Shown: piece by piece, positions 1-9,300 of the stretch
How positions within the stretch are numbered: the stretch's first letter is position 1
How the letters are laid out: each line of letters opens with the position of its first letter
Source of the DNA: Pseudomonas sp. NKUCC02_KPG
Lineage (GTDB): Bacteria > Pseudomonadota > Gammaproteobacteria > Pseudomonadales > Pseudomonadaceae
Direction: 5' to 3'
Assembly: GCF_019345465.1 (NCBI RefSeq)
Contig: NZ_JAHKRC010000011.1
Span: 147,812 to 211,811, forward strand
DNA length: 64,000 nt
The notes under the pieces: generated by a model
The model's database searches: none
Told to the model about the DNA's origin: nothing
What the model saw: the letters and a program-made list of their open reading frames with translations, nothing else
Translations under genes and position numbers: made by a program

Positions 1-525
1 AACCAGGCCGCCGATGTAGCAGGTGAAGATTTGGCAGCCCGTGTGCAGGTGCTTGAAGAGCAGCTGGCAGCCGCTAATGATCAGGCTCTGCGCGTAGCTG
101 CCGATCTGCAGAACGTTCGCCGCCGCGCTGAGCAGGATGTTGAGAAGGCTCACAAGTTTGCGCTGGAGAAGTTCGCTGGCGACCTGTTGCCGGTGATCGA
201 CAGTCTGGAGCGCGGTCTTGAGCTGTCCAGCCCGGACGATGAAAACATTCGTCCGATGCGCGAAGGGATCGAACTGACCCTGAAAATGTTCCAGGACACC
301 CTGAAGCGTTATCAGCTGGAAGCGATCGACCCGCACGGCGAGCCCTTCAATGCCGAGCATCATCAGGCGATGGCAATGCAGGAAAGTGCTGACCTGGAGC
401 CAAACAGTGTGCTCAAGGTGTTTCAAAAGGGTTATCAGCTCAATGGTCGCTTGCTGCGCCCGGCTATGGTCGTAGTCAGCAAGGCGCCAGCGCCGGTTTC
501 GCCATCGATTGACGAAAAGGCTTGA
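1..525 (+). CDS. grpE: GrpE nucleotide exchange factor (5' end outside window)
   Basis: The frame is open from base 1, so the start codon lies upstream; 174 codons plus stop are visible. The visible part holds the end of the long dimerising helix and the C-terminal beta domain, with the family-typical stretches DLQNVRRRAEQD, LLPVIDSLERGL and FNAEHHQAM. GrpE dimers open the nucleotide-binding domain of DnaK to release ADP in the cytoplasm. The gene sits directly ahead of dnaK and dnaJ on the same strand, the usual pseudomonad heat shock order. The dnaK heat shock promoter overlaps its stop codon. Confidence 0.97.
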   Translation, partial: NQAADVAGEDLAARVQVLEEQLAAANDQALRVAADLQNVRRRAEQDVEKAHKFALEKFAGDLLPVIDSLERGLELSSPDDENIRPMREGIELTLKMFQDTLKRYQLEAIDPHGEPFNAEHHQAMAMQESADLEPNSVLKVFQKGYQLNGRLLRPAMVVVSKAPAPVSPSIDEKA

Positions 526-548
526 AATCGGCCGCAAGGCCCCCATTT
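521..548 (+). promoter_or_regulatory. Sigma-32 heat shock promoter of dnaK
   Basis: CTTGAAA at 521-527 and CCCCATTT at 541-548 are separated by 13 bases, matching the known sigma-32 pattern (CTTGAAA, 11-16 bases, CCCCATnT) almost perfectly. The -35 element overlaps the last codon and stop of grpE. Transcription would start about 70 bases before dnaK. Confidence 0.85.
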
Positions 549-625
549 AGAAGTCAAGCGTTAAGCAATGCCGCAGTTGGTCATTACTGCTGCGGCAACA
601 AAATTCAAATTTAGGGAGAGTAAAC

Positions 626-2542
626 ATGGGCAGAATTATCGGTATTGACCTCGGGACCACCAACTCGTGTGTTTCGGTTCTGGAAAACGGTAAAGCAAAA
701 GTTATCGAAAACGCAGAAGGCGCGCGCACTACGCCGTCGATCGTTGCGTACGCCAATGATGGCGAAATTCTGGTTGGCCAGTCGGCCAAGCGTCAGGCAG
801 TGACCAATCCGCATAACACCCTGTACGCGGTGAAGCGTCTGATCGGTCGTCGCTTTGACGAAGAAGTCGTACAGAAAGACATTCAGATGGTTCCGTACAA
901 GATCGCCAAGGCTGACAACGGCGACGCTTGGGTTGAAGTGAACGGCCAGAAAATGGCTCCGCCACAGATTTCGGCTGAAATTCTGAAGAAAATGAAGAAA
1001 ACCGCCGAAGACTACCTCGGCGAGCCAGTGACTGAAGCGGTCATTACCGTTCCGGCCTACTTCAACGACAGCCAGCGTCAGGCAACCAAAGACGCCGGCC
1101 GTATCGCGGGTCTGGACGTTAAACGCATCATCAACGAACCAACCGCAGCTGCTCTGGCTTACGGTATGGACAAAGCGAAGGGCGACCACACTGTCATCGT
1201 TTATGACTTGGGTGGCGGTACTTTCGACGTGTCGGTCATTGAAATTGCCGAAGTTGATGGCGAGCACCAGTTTGAAGTGCTGGCAACCAACGGTGACACG
1301 TTCCTGGGTGGTGAAGACTTTGACATCCGTCTGATCGACTACCTGGTTGACGAGTTCAAGAAAGAAAGCGGCATGAACCTCAAAGGTGACCCGCTGGCGA
1401 TGCAGCGTCTGAAAGAAGCTGCTGAAAAAGCCAAGATTGAACTGTCTTCGAGCCAGTCGACTGACGTGAATCTGCCTTACATCACTGCAGATGCCACCGG
1501 TCCTAAGCACTTGAACGTGAAGATTTCCCGCGCCAAGCTGGAATCGCTGGTTGAAGACCTGGTTCAGCGCACCATCGAGCCTTGCCGCATTGCTCTGAAA
1601 GACGCTGGTATCGACGTTGGCGCGATCAACGACGTGATCTTGGTCGGTGGTCAGACTCGTATGCCGCTGGTACAGAAGCTGGTAACCGAGTTCTTCGGCA
1701 AGGAAGCACGTAAAGACGTGAACCCGGACGAAGCTGTTGCAATGGGTGCTGCCATCCAGGGCGCGGTATTGGCCGGTGATGTTAAAGACGTTCTGTTGCT
1801 GGACGTGAGCCCGCTGACTCTGGGTATCGAAACCATGGGCGGTGTAATGACTGCTCTGATCGAGAAAAACACCACGATTCCTACCAAGAAATCGCAAGTG
1901 TTCTCGACTGCTGACGATAACCAGGGCGCTGTGACCATTCACGTACTGCAAGGTGAGCGTAAGCAAGCCGCACAGAACAAGTCGTTGGGCAAGTTCGACC
2001 TGGCCGACATTCCACCAGCTCCACGTGGCGTGCCTCAGATCGAAGTAACCTTCGACATCGATGCCAACGGCATCCTGCACGTAAGTGCAAAAGACAAGGC
2101 GACTGGCAAGTCTCAGTCCATCGTGATCAAGGCTAACTCGGGTCTGTCCGAGGAAGAAATCGCTCAGATGGTTCGTGATGCCGAGATCAATGCTGAGGAA
2201 GACCGCAAGTTCGAAGAGCTGGCAGCTGCACGTAACCAGGGCGACGCACTGGTTCACTCGACTCGCAAAATGATCGTCGATGCTGGCGACAAAGTAACCG
2301 AGGAAGAGAAAGCTGCAATCGAAGCTGCTGTAGTTGCACTTGAAGCTGCTGTTAAGGGCGACGACAAGGCTGCTATCGAAGCCAAGGTTGAAGAGCTGTC
2401 CAAGGTGTCTGCTCCGGTTGCACAGAAAATGTACGCCGAGCAAGCGAACCCGGCAGACGCAGCGGCCAAGCCAGCTGATTCGGCTGAAAAAGCGGACGAC
2501 GTTGTCGACGCTGAGTTCGAAGAAGTAAAAGACAACAAGTAA
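626..2542 (+). CDS. dnaK: Molecular chaperone DnaK (Hsp70)
   Basis: 638 residues, the normal family length. The N-terminal ATPase domain (about 1-385) opens with IGIDLGTTNS and contains the phosphate loop DLGGGTFDVS. The interdomain linker DVLLLDVSPL lies near residues 388-397, followed by the substrate-binding sandwich and helical lid. The tail ends in EEVKDNK, close to the EEVD-like ends of Hsp70s. ATG is preceded by AGGGAGAG. DnaK binds exposed hydrophobic segments in the cytoplasm, with DnaJ delivering clients and GrpE exchanging nucleotide. A sigma-32 promoter lies upstream. No key residue looks missing. Confidence 0.99.
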   Translation: MGRIIGIDLGTTNSCVSVLENGKAKVIENAEGARTTPSIVAYANDGEILVGQSAKRQAVTNPHNTLYAVKRLIGRRFDEEVVQKDIQMVPYKIAKADNGDAWVEVNGQKMAPPQISAEILKKMKKTAEDYLGEPVTEAVITVPAYFNDSQRQATKDAGRIAGLDVKRIINEPTAAALAYGMDKAKGDHTVIVYDLGGGTFDVSVIEIAEVDGEHQFEVLATNGDTFLGGEDFDIRLIDYLVDEFKKESGMNLKGDPLAMQRLKEAAEKAKIELSSSQSTDVNLPYITADATGPKHLNVKISRAKLESLVEDLVQRTIEPCRIALKDAGIDVGAINDVILVGGQTRMPLVQKLVTEFFGKEARKDVNPDEAVAMGAAIQGAVLAGDVKDVLLLDVSPLTLGIETMGGVMTALIEKNTTIPTKKSQVFSTADDNQGAVTIHVLQGERKQAAQNKSLGKFDLADIPPAPRGVPQIEVTFDIDANGILHVSAKDKATGKSQSIVIKANSGLSEEEIAQMVRDAEINAEEDRKFEELAAARNQGDALVHSTRKMIVDAGDKVTEEEKAAIEAAVVALEAAVKGDDKAAIEAKVEELSKVSAPVAQKMYAEQANPADAAAKPADSAEKADDVVDAEFEEVKDNK

Positions 2543-2862
2543 TCAGCTTGTTTGTCGGCCAGTTGACCGCGCTTTAGCGGTGACTGGTAGGATGTCGCCG
2601 CGCGGGAGCTTGCTCCCGCGTTGGCGTGTCTGGAGTAAAGGAATTTTTACAGCATGCGACAAGGTCGAATGCTGGCGGTTTGGTCTGGATCTTTCTTGTT
2701 TTCCGGCCAGAGGTAACCGCTCCTGTCGGCCAATGCATTGGCTGTTAAACAGAAACCAATATCGTTGAAAAGACGTGAGTCGGGTCTGATCCTTTTCGGG
2801 CTTGGCGGGTTTGGCGAGGCTCGGGAGGGTTTTGTCGAACGTCCTTGAGAGTGCAAAGAATT
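2543..2862. other. dnaK-dnaJ spacer with a REP-like hairpin
   Basis: A 320-base gap with no credible gene. Bases 2601-2620 form a perfect hairpin: CGCGGGAG, loop CTTG, CTCCCGCG. It resembles half of a pseudomonad REP element and could end or stabilise the dnaK transcript. A second small palindrome, AATGCATT, lies within GGCCAATGCATTGGCT at about 2729-2744. I see no sigma-32 promoter for dnaJ, so dnaJ may be expressed by readthrough. Confidence 0.6.
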
Positions 2863-3987
2863 ATGGCAAAGCGCGACTATTACGAAATATTGGGTGTTGA
2901 ACGCACTACGACTGAGATCGAACTGAAAAAAGCTTATCGCCGACTGGCGATGAAGCATCACCCGGACCGCAATCCGGATGACAAGGCCTCGGAAGAACTG
3001 TTCAAGGAAGCTAACGAAGCTTACGAAGTTCTGTCGGACTCCAGCAAGCGTGCGGCCTACGATCAATACGGCCATGCCGGTGTTGATCCGCAAATGGGTG
3101 GCGGCGGTGCTGGTTTTGGCGGCCAGAACTTCTCCGATATTTTTGGCGATGTGTTCAGCGATTTCTTTGGTGGTGGCCGTGGCGGCTCCCGGGGCGGTGC
3201 TCAGCGTGGCAGTGATTTGCGCTACACGCTGGAGCTGGATCTGGAAGAGGCCGTGCGCGGTACCACGGTCAATATCCGCGTTCCGACGCTGGTCAACTGC
3301 AAGCCATGTGACGGCTCGGGCGCCAAGAAGGGCTCTTCGCCTGTGACCTGTACAACCTGTGGCGGTATTGGTCAGGTGCGCATGCAGCAGGGTTTCTTCG
3401 CTGTTCAGCAGACTTGCCCGCGTTGCCATGGTCAAGGCAAGGTCATCTCTGATCCGTGTGACAGCTGCCGTGGCGAAGGCCGTGTAGAAGAATACAAAAC
3501 CCTTTCCGTGAAAGTCCCTGCGGGCGTTGATACCGGCGATCGCATTCGTCTGTCGGGCGAAGGCGAGGCGGGTGTACAGGGTGGGCCGACTGGCGATCTG
3601 TATGTAGTGATCGATGTGCGCGAGCACGCGATTTTCCAGCGCGACGGCAAGCATTTGTTCTGTGAAGTGCCGATCAGCGTGGCTGATGCCGCATTGGGCG
3701 CAGAGCTTGAAGTGCCAACGCTGGATGGTCGGGTCAAGTTGAAAGTCCCTGAAGGTACTCAGACTGGCAAGCAGTTCCGCTTGCGTGGCAAGGGCGTTGC
3801 TCCGGTGCGTGGCGGTGGTGCAGGCGATCTGATGTGCCGCGTTGTAGTTGAAACTCCAGTCAAGTTGAGTCGTCGTCAGCGTGAACTGATGGAAGAGTTC
3901 CGTACCACGCTGGAAGGCGATAGCTGCCATTCCCCAAACGCCACGGGCTGGTTTGAAGGCGTGAAGCGTTTTTTCGGCGACCTGTAA
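2863..3987 (+). CDS. dnaJ: Chaperone protein DnaJ
   Basis: 374 residues from the ATG at 2863 (MAKRDYYEILG). An upstream in-frame start at 2845 is possible but lacks family support. The J domain has the HPD triad at residues 33-35, which stimulates DnaK ATPase. A Gly/Phe-rich linker follows, then four zinc-binding repeats: CKPCDGSG, CTTCGGIG, CPRCHGQG and CDSCRGEG. The C-terminal client-binding domains are complete, so this is a type I (class A) J protein. It forms the DnaK-DnaJ-GrpE system with its neighbours. dapB starts 10 bases after the stop. Confidence 0.98.
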   Translation: MAKRDYYEILGVERTTTEIELKKAYRRLAMKHHPDRNPDDKASEELFKEANEAYEVLSDSSKRAAYDQYGHAGVDPQMGGGGAGFGGQNFSDIFGDVFSDFFGGGRGGSRGGAQRGSDLRYTLELDLEEAVRGTTVNIRVPTLVNCKPCDGSGAKKGSSPVTCTTCGGIGQVRMQQGFFAVQQTCPRCHGQGKVISDPCDSCRGEGRVEEYKTLSVKVPAGVDTGDRIRLSGEGEAGVQGGPTGDLYVVIDVREHAIFQRDGKHLFCEVPISVADAALGAELEVPTLDGRVKLKVPEGTQTGKQFRLRGKGVAPVRGGGAGDLMCRVVVETPVKLSRRQRELMEEFRTTLEGDSCHSPNATGWFEGVKRFFGDL

Positions 3988-3997
3988 GGAGCGGTAG

Positions 3998-4804
3998 ATG
4001 CGACGTATAGCTGTGATGGGCGCTGCCGGGCGCATGGGCAAGACATTGATCGATGCGGTGCAGCAGCGCTCGCCACTGTGCGGGCTGACGGCGGCAATCG
4101 TTCGTCCGGGCAGTTCCCTGGTGGGGGCTGATGCCGGCGAGCTGGCTTCTGTCGGGCGAATTGATGTGCCGTTGTCGGCCAGCCTGCAGGAGGTCGCTGC
4201 TGATTTTGATGTGCTCATCGATTTCACTTTGCCTGAAGTGATGCTGGGCAATCTGGCGGTGTGTCGCAAGCTGGGCAAGGCCATGGTGATTGGCACCACG
4301 GGCTTGAGTGCGGCGCAAAAACAGCTGTTGGTCGAAGCGGGTCAGGACATTGCGATTGTCTTTGCTTCCAACTTCAGTGTCGGGGTCAATCTGTCATTCA
4401 AGTTGCTGGATATGGCGGCGCGGGTGATGGGTGATGAGGCGGATATCGAAATCATCGAGGCGCACCATCGGCACAAGGTCGACGCTCCTTCGGGAACGGC
4501 GATGCGCATGGGTGAGGTGATTGCCGATGCGCTGGGCCGCGATCTGCAAAAGGTTGCGGTATATGGTCGTGAAGGCCATACCGGTGCTCGTGACCGTGAA
4601 ACCATCGGTTTTGCCACTGTGCGCGGCGGTGATGTGGTGGGTGATCATACGGTGCTGTTTGCCACTGAAGGCGAGCGTCTCGAGATTACCCACAAGGCAT
4701 CCAGTCGCATGACCTTTGCCAAGGGTGCCGTTCGTGCTGCCTTGTGGCTGGAAGGGCGAGAGCCCGGCGTGTATGACATGCAGGATGTGCTCGACCTGCG
4801 TTGA
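3998..4804 (+). CDS. dapB: 4-hydroxy-tetrahydrodipicolinate reductase
   Basis: 268 residues, the usual length. It reduces the product of DapA with NAD(P)H in the diaminopimelate/lysine pathway, feeding both lysine and peptidoglycan. The nucleotide-binding loop GAAGRMGK is at the N terminus (residues 8-15). The signature EAHHRHKVDAPSGTA carries the catalytic histidine and the substrate-binding lysine. RBS AGGAGCGG lies just before ATG. It follows dnaJ by 10 bases and is closed by a strong terminator at 4816-4852, so it probably shares transcripts with dnaJ. Confidence 0.98.
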   Translation: MRRIAVMGAAGRMGKTLIDAVQQRSPLCGLTAAIVRPGSSLVGADAGELASVGRIDVPLSASLQEVAADFDVLIDFTLPEVMLGNLAVCRKLGKAMVIGTTGLSAAQKQLLVEAGQDIAIVFASNFSVGVNLSFKLLDMAARVMGDEADIEIIEAHHRHKVDAPSGTAMRMGEVIADALGRDLQKVAVYGREGHTGARDRETIGFATVRGGDVVGDHTVLFATEGERLEITHKASSRMTFAKGAVRAALWLEGREPGVYDMQDVLDLR

Positions 4805-4815
4805 GTTATCTCTGT

Positions 4816-4852
4816 AAAATCGGGCTGTTGGCGCGCCAGCAGCCCGATTTTT
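4816..4852 (+). terminator. Intrinsic terminator after dapB
   Basis: AAATCGGGCTG pairs with CAGCCCGATTT around a short GC-rich loop and is followed by T residues. It lies 11 bases after the dapB stop. Confidence 0.85.
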
Positions 4853-4974
4853 AACCGCTAAGCGATTTCCTGTCGCATTCTCCTGTCTTTTAGACTCTTT
4901 AGCGGTAGACCAAAAAAGCCTTTTTCTGTAAGCTACAGCTTTAGTGTGTCCACTAAAAGCGCGCAGATAATTCG

Positions 4975-5067
4975 ATGAAGAAGCGGGGTGACGTGTCCAT
5001 ACGTCACTCCGCTTTTTTACAACCTGCGATCGCCCTTTCAGGCTTTATTTACGGGAGGTCTTCTTGA
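4975..5067 (+). CDS. Putative carA leader peptide, 30 aa
   Basis: An ATG at 4975 opens a 30-codon frame beginning MKKRGDVSIRH and ending in GRSS. Its TGA stop (5065-5067) overlaps the TTG start of carA in the sequence TTGA. The whole terminator-like hairpin at 4981-5018 lies inside this frame, starting at its third codon. A ribosome on the frame would therefore disrupt the hairpin and could deliver ribosomes to carA by coupling. There is no strong Shine-Dalgarno before the ATG, and coding is not proven. It is unlike a classic attenuator peptide because it lacks runs of one amino acid, though it has three arginines near its start or middle. Confidence 0.45.
   Translation: MKKRGDVSIRHSAFLQPAIALSGFIYGRSS
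4981..5018 (+). terminator. Terminator-like hairpin (candidate attenuator) before carA
   Basis: A 14-bp stem with one G-U pair (4981-4994 with 5001-5014), loop GTCCAT, followed by six T residues. It has all marks of an intrinsic terminator but lies 46 bases upstream of the carA start, after the dapB terminator, so it probably acts on the carA transcript itself. Confidence 0.75.
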
Positions 5068-6200
5068 CTAAGCAAGCCATACTCGCCCTCGCTGATGGCA
5101 GCATTTTTCGCGGCGAAGCCATTGGGGCCGACGGTCAAACCGTTGGTGAGGTGGTGTTTAACACCGCAATGACTGGCTACCAGGAGATCCTGACGGATCC
5201 TTCCTACGCTCAGCAAATCGTGACCCTGACTTACCCGCATGTTGGCAATACCGGTACTACCCCGGAAGACGCCGAGTCTGATCGTGTCTGGTCCGCAGGT
5301 CTGGTAATCCGTGATCTGCCGCTGGTTGCAAGCAACTGGCGCAACACCATGTCGCTGGCCGACTACCTGAAAGCCAACAATGTTGTAGCCATCGCCGGTA
5401 TCGACACTCGCCGCCTGACGCGCATCCTGCGTGAGAAAGGCGCGCAGAACGGTTGCATCATGGCGGGCGACAATATTTCTGACGAGGCTGCAATTGCAGC
5501 TGCTCGCGGCTTCCCGGGCCTGAAAGGCATGGATCTGGCGAAAGTCGTCAGCACCGAAAAAGCCTACGAGTGGCGCTCCAGCGTCTGGAACCTGGCCACT
5601 GACAGTCACCTGACTATCGAAGCCAGCGAGCTGCCTTACCACGTGGTCGCGTACGACTACGGCGTAAAATGGAACATCCTACGCATGCTGGTTGAGCGCG
5701 GCTGCCGCGTTACGGTGGTTCCTGCTCAGACCCCGGCCAGCGATGTACTGGCACTCAACCCTGATGGCGTGTTCCTGTCCAACGGTCCTGGCGATCCTGA
5801 GCCTTGCGACTACGCGATCACGGCCATCAAGGAAGTTCTGAATACCGAGATTCCGGTGTTTGGTATCTGCCTCGGTCACCAGCTGCTGGCTCTGGCCTCG
5901 GGCGCCAAGACCGTGAAAATGGGTCATGGCCACCACGGCGCTAACCACCCGGTCCAGGATCTGGACACAGGTGTTGTGATGATCACCAGCCAGAACCACG
6001 GTTTTGCGGTAGACGAAGCAACCTTGCCAGCCAACGTGCGCGCCATTCACAAGTCGCTGTTCGACGGCACGCTGCAAGGTATCGAGCTGACCGACAAGAG
6101 CGCTTTCAGCTTCCAGGGTCACCCTGAAGCAAGCCCTGGCCCGAACGACGTTGCGCCGCTGTTCGATCGCTTCATCAATGAGATGGCCAAGCGCCGCTGA
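5064..6200 (+). CDS. carA: Carbamoyl-phosphate synthase small (glutaminase) subunit
   Basis: 378 residues. TTG start at 5064 with RBS GGGAGG eight bases upstream; the next residues TKQAILALADGS match the family N terminus. The C-terminal class I glutamine amidotransferase domain has the nucleophile Cys269 in GICLGHQLL and the His/Glu pair in FQGHPEAS. It hydrolyses glutamine and passes ammonia to CarB, making carbamoyl phosphate for pyrimidines and arginine. A putative leader ORF overlaps the start codon and an attenuator-like hairpin precedes it, which fits end-product control. Confidence 0.98.
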   Translation: MTKQAILALADGSIFRGEAIGADGQTVGEVVFNTAMTGYQEILTDPSYAQQIVTLTYPHVGNTGTTPEDAESDRVWSAGLVIRDLPLVASNWRNTMSLADYLKANNVVAIAGIDTRRLTRILREKGAQNGCIMAGDNISDEAAIAAARGFPGLKGMDLAKVVSTEKAYEWRSSVWNLATDSHLTIEASELPYHVVAYDYGVKWNILRMLVERGCRVTVVPAQTPASDVLALNPDGVFLSNGPGDPEPCDYAITAIKEVLNTEIPVFGICLGHQLLALASGAKTVKMGHGHHGANHPVQDLDTGVVMITSQNHGFAVDEATLPANVRAIHKSLFDGTLQGIELTDKSAFSFQGHPEASPGPNDVAPLFDRFINEMAKRR

Positions 6201-6215
6201 TCAGCTCCCTGCTGC

Positions 6216-6259
6216 AGCGCCCTGTGGCGGCCCCGACCTTCGGTGGCCCCCAGGGCGCT
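6216..6259 (+). other. Hairpin between carA and carB
   Basis: AGCGCCCTG (6216-6224) pairs with CAGGGCGCT (6251-6259) with a further GGCC-rich inner stem. There is no T tract, so it is more likely an mRNA stability or processing element than a terminator. PAO1 is recalled to have a small ORF in this position; here the 114-base gap holds none. Confidence 0.55.
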
Positions 6260-6314
6260 TCAGAAGCCTGATTGACAGCTTGCCGACTGACCTGCGGATT
6301 TGAGTGACAAACCC

Positions 6315-9300
6315 ATGCCAAAACGTACAGACATAAAAAGCATCCTGATTCTCGGCGCTGGCCCGATTGTTATCGGCCAGGCCTGTGAATTCGACTACTC
6401 CGGCGCCCAGGCCTGTAAAGCCCTGCGCGAAGAGGGTTATCGCGTCATCCTGGTGAACTCCAACCCGGCCACCATCATGACCGACCCGGACATGGCCGAC
6501 GCCACCTACATCGAGCCGATCAAATGGCAGACCGTTGCCAAGATCATCGAAAAAGAGCGTCCGGACGCACTGCTCCCAACCATGGGCGGCCAGACTGCTC
6601 TGAACTGCGCACTGGATCTGGAGCGCGAAGGCGTTCTGGAGAAGTTCGGCGTAGAGATGATCGGCGCCAATGCCGACACCATCGACAAGGCTGAAGACCG
6701 TTCGCGTTTCGACAAGGCGATGAAGTCCATCGGTCTTGACTGCCCGCGTTCCGGTATCGCTCACAGCATGGAAGAGGCTAATGCGGTTCTCGAAAAGCTG
6801 GGCTTCCCGTGCATCATCCGTCCGTCCTTCACCATGGGCGGCACCGGTGGCGGTATTGCTTACAACCGTGAAGAGTTCGAAGAAATCTGCGCTCGCGGCC
6901 TGGACCTGTCGCCAACCAAAGAGCTGCTGATCGACGAATCCCTGATCGGCTGGAAAGAGTACGAGATGGAGGTTGTCCGCGATAAGAAGGACAACTGCAT
7001 CATCGTGTGCTCGATTGAAAACTTTGACCCGATGGGCGTGCACACCGGTGACTCGATCACCGTTGCTCCGGCACAAACCCTGACGGACAAGGAATACCAG
7101 ATCATGCGTAACGCCTCCCTGGCGGTACTGCGTGAGATCGGCGTTGAAACCGGCGGTTCCAACGTTCAGTTCGGTATTTGCCCGGACACCGGCCGTATGG
7201 TTGTGATCGAGATGAACCCGCGTGTATCGCGTTCCTCGGCCCTGGCATCGAAAGCGACCGGTTTCCCGATTGCACGTATCGCTGCCAAGTTGGCGATCGG
7301 CTACACCCTGGACGAACTGCAAAACGAAATCACCGGCGGCGCTACTCCTGCGTCCTTCGAGCCGTCCATCGACTACGTTGTGACCAAGCTGCCGCGCTTT
7401 GCTTTCGAGAAGTTCGCCAAGGCTGACGCTCGTTTGACCACGCAGATGAAATCTGTGGGTGAAGTCATGGCTATCGGCCGGACTTTCCAGGAATCCCTGC
7501 AAAAGGCCCTTCGCGGTCTGGAAGTGGGTGTAAGCGGTCTTGATCCAAAGCTGGACCTGAGCAACCCGGAAAGCATGGCCGTGCTCAAGCGCGAACTGAC
7601 CGTGCCGGGCGCCGAGCGTATCTGGTACGTGGCTGACGCGTTCCGCGCAGGCATGACCGTCGAAGATATCTTCGGCATGAACATGATTGACCCTTGGTTC
7701 CTGGTGCAGATCGAAGATCTGATCAAGGACGAAGAAAAGATCAAGACCATGGCGCTGTCCTCGATTGACCGTGATGCCATGTATCGCCTCAAGCGCAAGG
7801 GCTTCTCCGATGCGCGCCTGGCCGTACTGCTGGGTGTCACCGAGAAAAACCTGCGTCGTCACCGTCACAAGCTGGAAGTGTTCCCGGTCTACAAGCGCGT
7901 TGACACCTGCGCCGCCGAGTTCGCCACCGACACCGCTTACATGTACTCCACCTACGAGGAAGAGTGCGAAGCCAACCCTTCGGACCGTGACAAGATCATG
8001 ATCCTGGGCGGTGGCCCGAACCGTATCGGCCAAGGTATCGAGTTCGACTATTGCTGCGTTCACGCCGCTCTGGCGCTGCGTGCAGACGGTTACGAGACCA
8101 TCATGGTCAACTGCAATCCGGAAACCGTTTCCACCGACTACGACACTTCGGATCGTCTGTACTTTGAATCCGTAACCCTCGAAGACGTCCTGGAAATCGT
8201 GCGGGTCGAGAAGCCAAAAGGCGTGATCGTCCAGTACGGCGGTCAAACCCCGCTGAAACTGGCCCGCGCCCTGGAAGAAGCCGGCGTACCGATCATCGGT
8301 ACCAGCCCTGACGCCATCGACCGTGCAGAAGACCGCGAGCGTTTCCAGCAGATGGTTGAGCGCCTGAACCTGCGTCAGCCGCCAAACGCCACTGTGCGCA
8401 GCGAAGACGAAGCGATTCGCGCCGCTGGCAAGATCGGTTACCCGCTGGTTGTTCGTCCGTCCTACGTTTTGGGCGGCCGTGCGATGGAAATCGTTTACGA
8501 AGAAGAAGAGCTCAAGCGCTACCTGCGCGACGCGGTGAAAGTGTCCAACGACAGCCCTGTGCTGCTGGACCACTTCCTCAACTGTGCCATCGAAATGGAC
8601 GTGGATGCTGTCTGCGACGGTACTGATGTAGTGATCGGCGCGATCATGCAGCACATCGAGCAGGCGGGTGTTCACTCAGGTGACTCTGCATGTTCGCTGC
8701 CGCCGTACTCGCTGCCGCTGCACATCCAGGACGAGATGCGCGAGCAGGTCAAGAAGATGGCTCTGGAATTGGGCGTTGTCGGCCTGATGAACGTGCAGTT
8801 GGCTCTGCAGGGCGAAGATATCTACGTGATCGAAGTGAACCCGCGTGCTTCGCGTACCGTTCCTTTCGTGTCCAAGTGCATCGGTGTTTCCCTGGCGATG
8901 ATCGCAGCTCGCGTGATGGCCGGTAAAACCCTGAAAGAAATCGGCTTCACCAAAGAAATCATTCCTAACTTCTACAGCGTGAAAGAGGCGGTCTTCCCGT
9001 TCGCCAAATTCCCTGGTGTTGACCCGATTCTCGGCCCTGAGATGAAGTCCACCGGTGAAGTGATGGGTGTGGGCGATACCTTCGGCGAAGCTTTTGCCAA
9101 GGCCCAGATGGGTGCAAGCGAAGTGCTGCCGACTGGCGGTACTGCCTTCATCAGCGTTCGTGACGACGACAAGCCCCTGGTGGCTGGCGTTGCTCGCGAC
9201 CTGATCAGCCTGGGCTTCGAGATCGTTTCAACGGCGGGCACAGCCAAGTTCATCGAAGCTGCCGGCTTGAAAGTACGTCGCGTGAACAAGGTGACCGAAG

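Noticed and set aside
611..2443. 610-codon open frame on the reverse strand of dnaK
   Set aside because: Antisense shadow of a highly codon-biased gene; no family resemblance, and dnaK itself is certain.
2647..4299. 550-codon reverse frame over dnaJ and dapB
   Set aside because: Covers parts of two certain genes and has no recognisable domain.
6201..8675. 824-codon reverse frame across carB
   Set aside because: Shadow of carB; His/Gln/Asp/Val-rich composition typical of antisense reading and no start signal.
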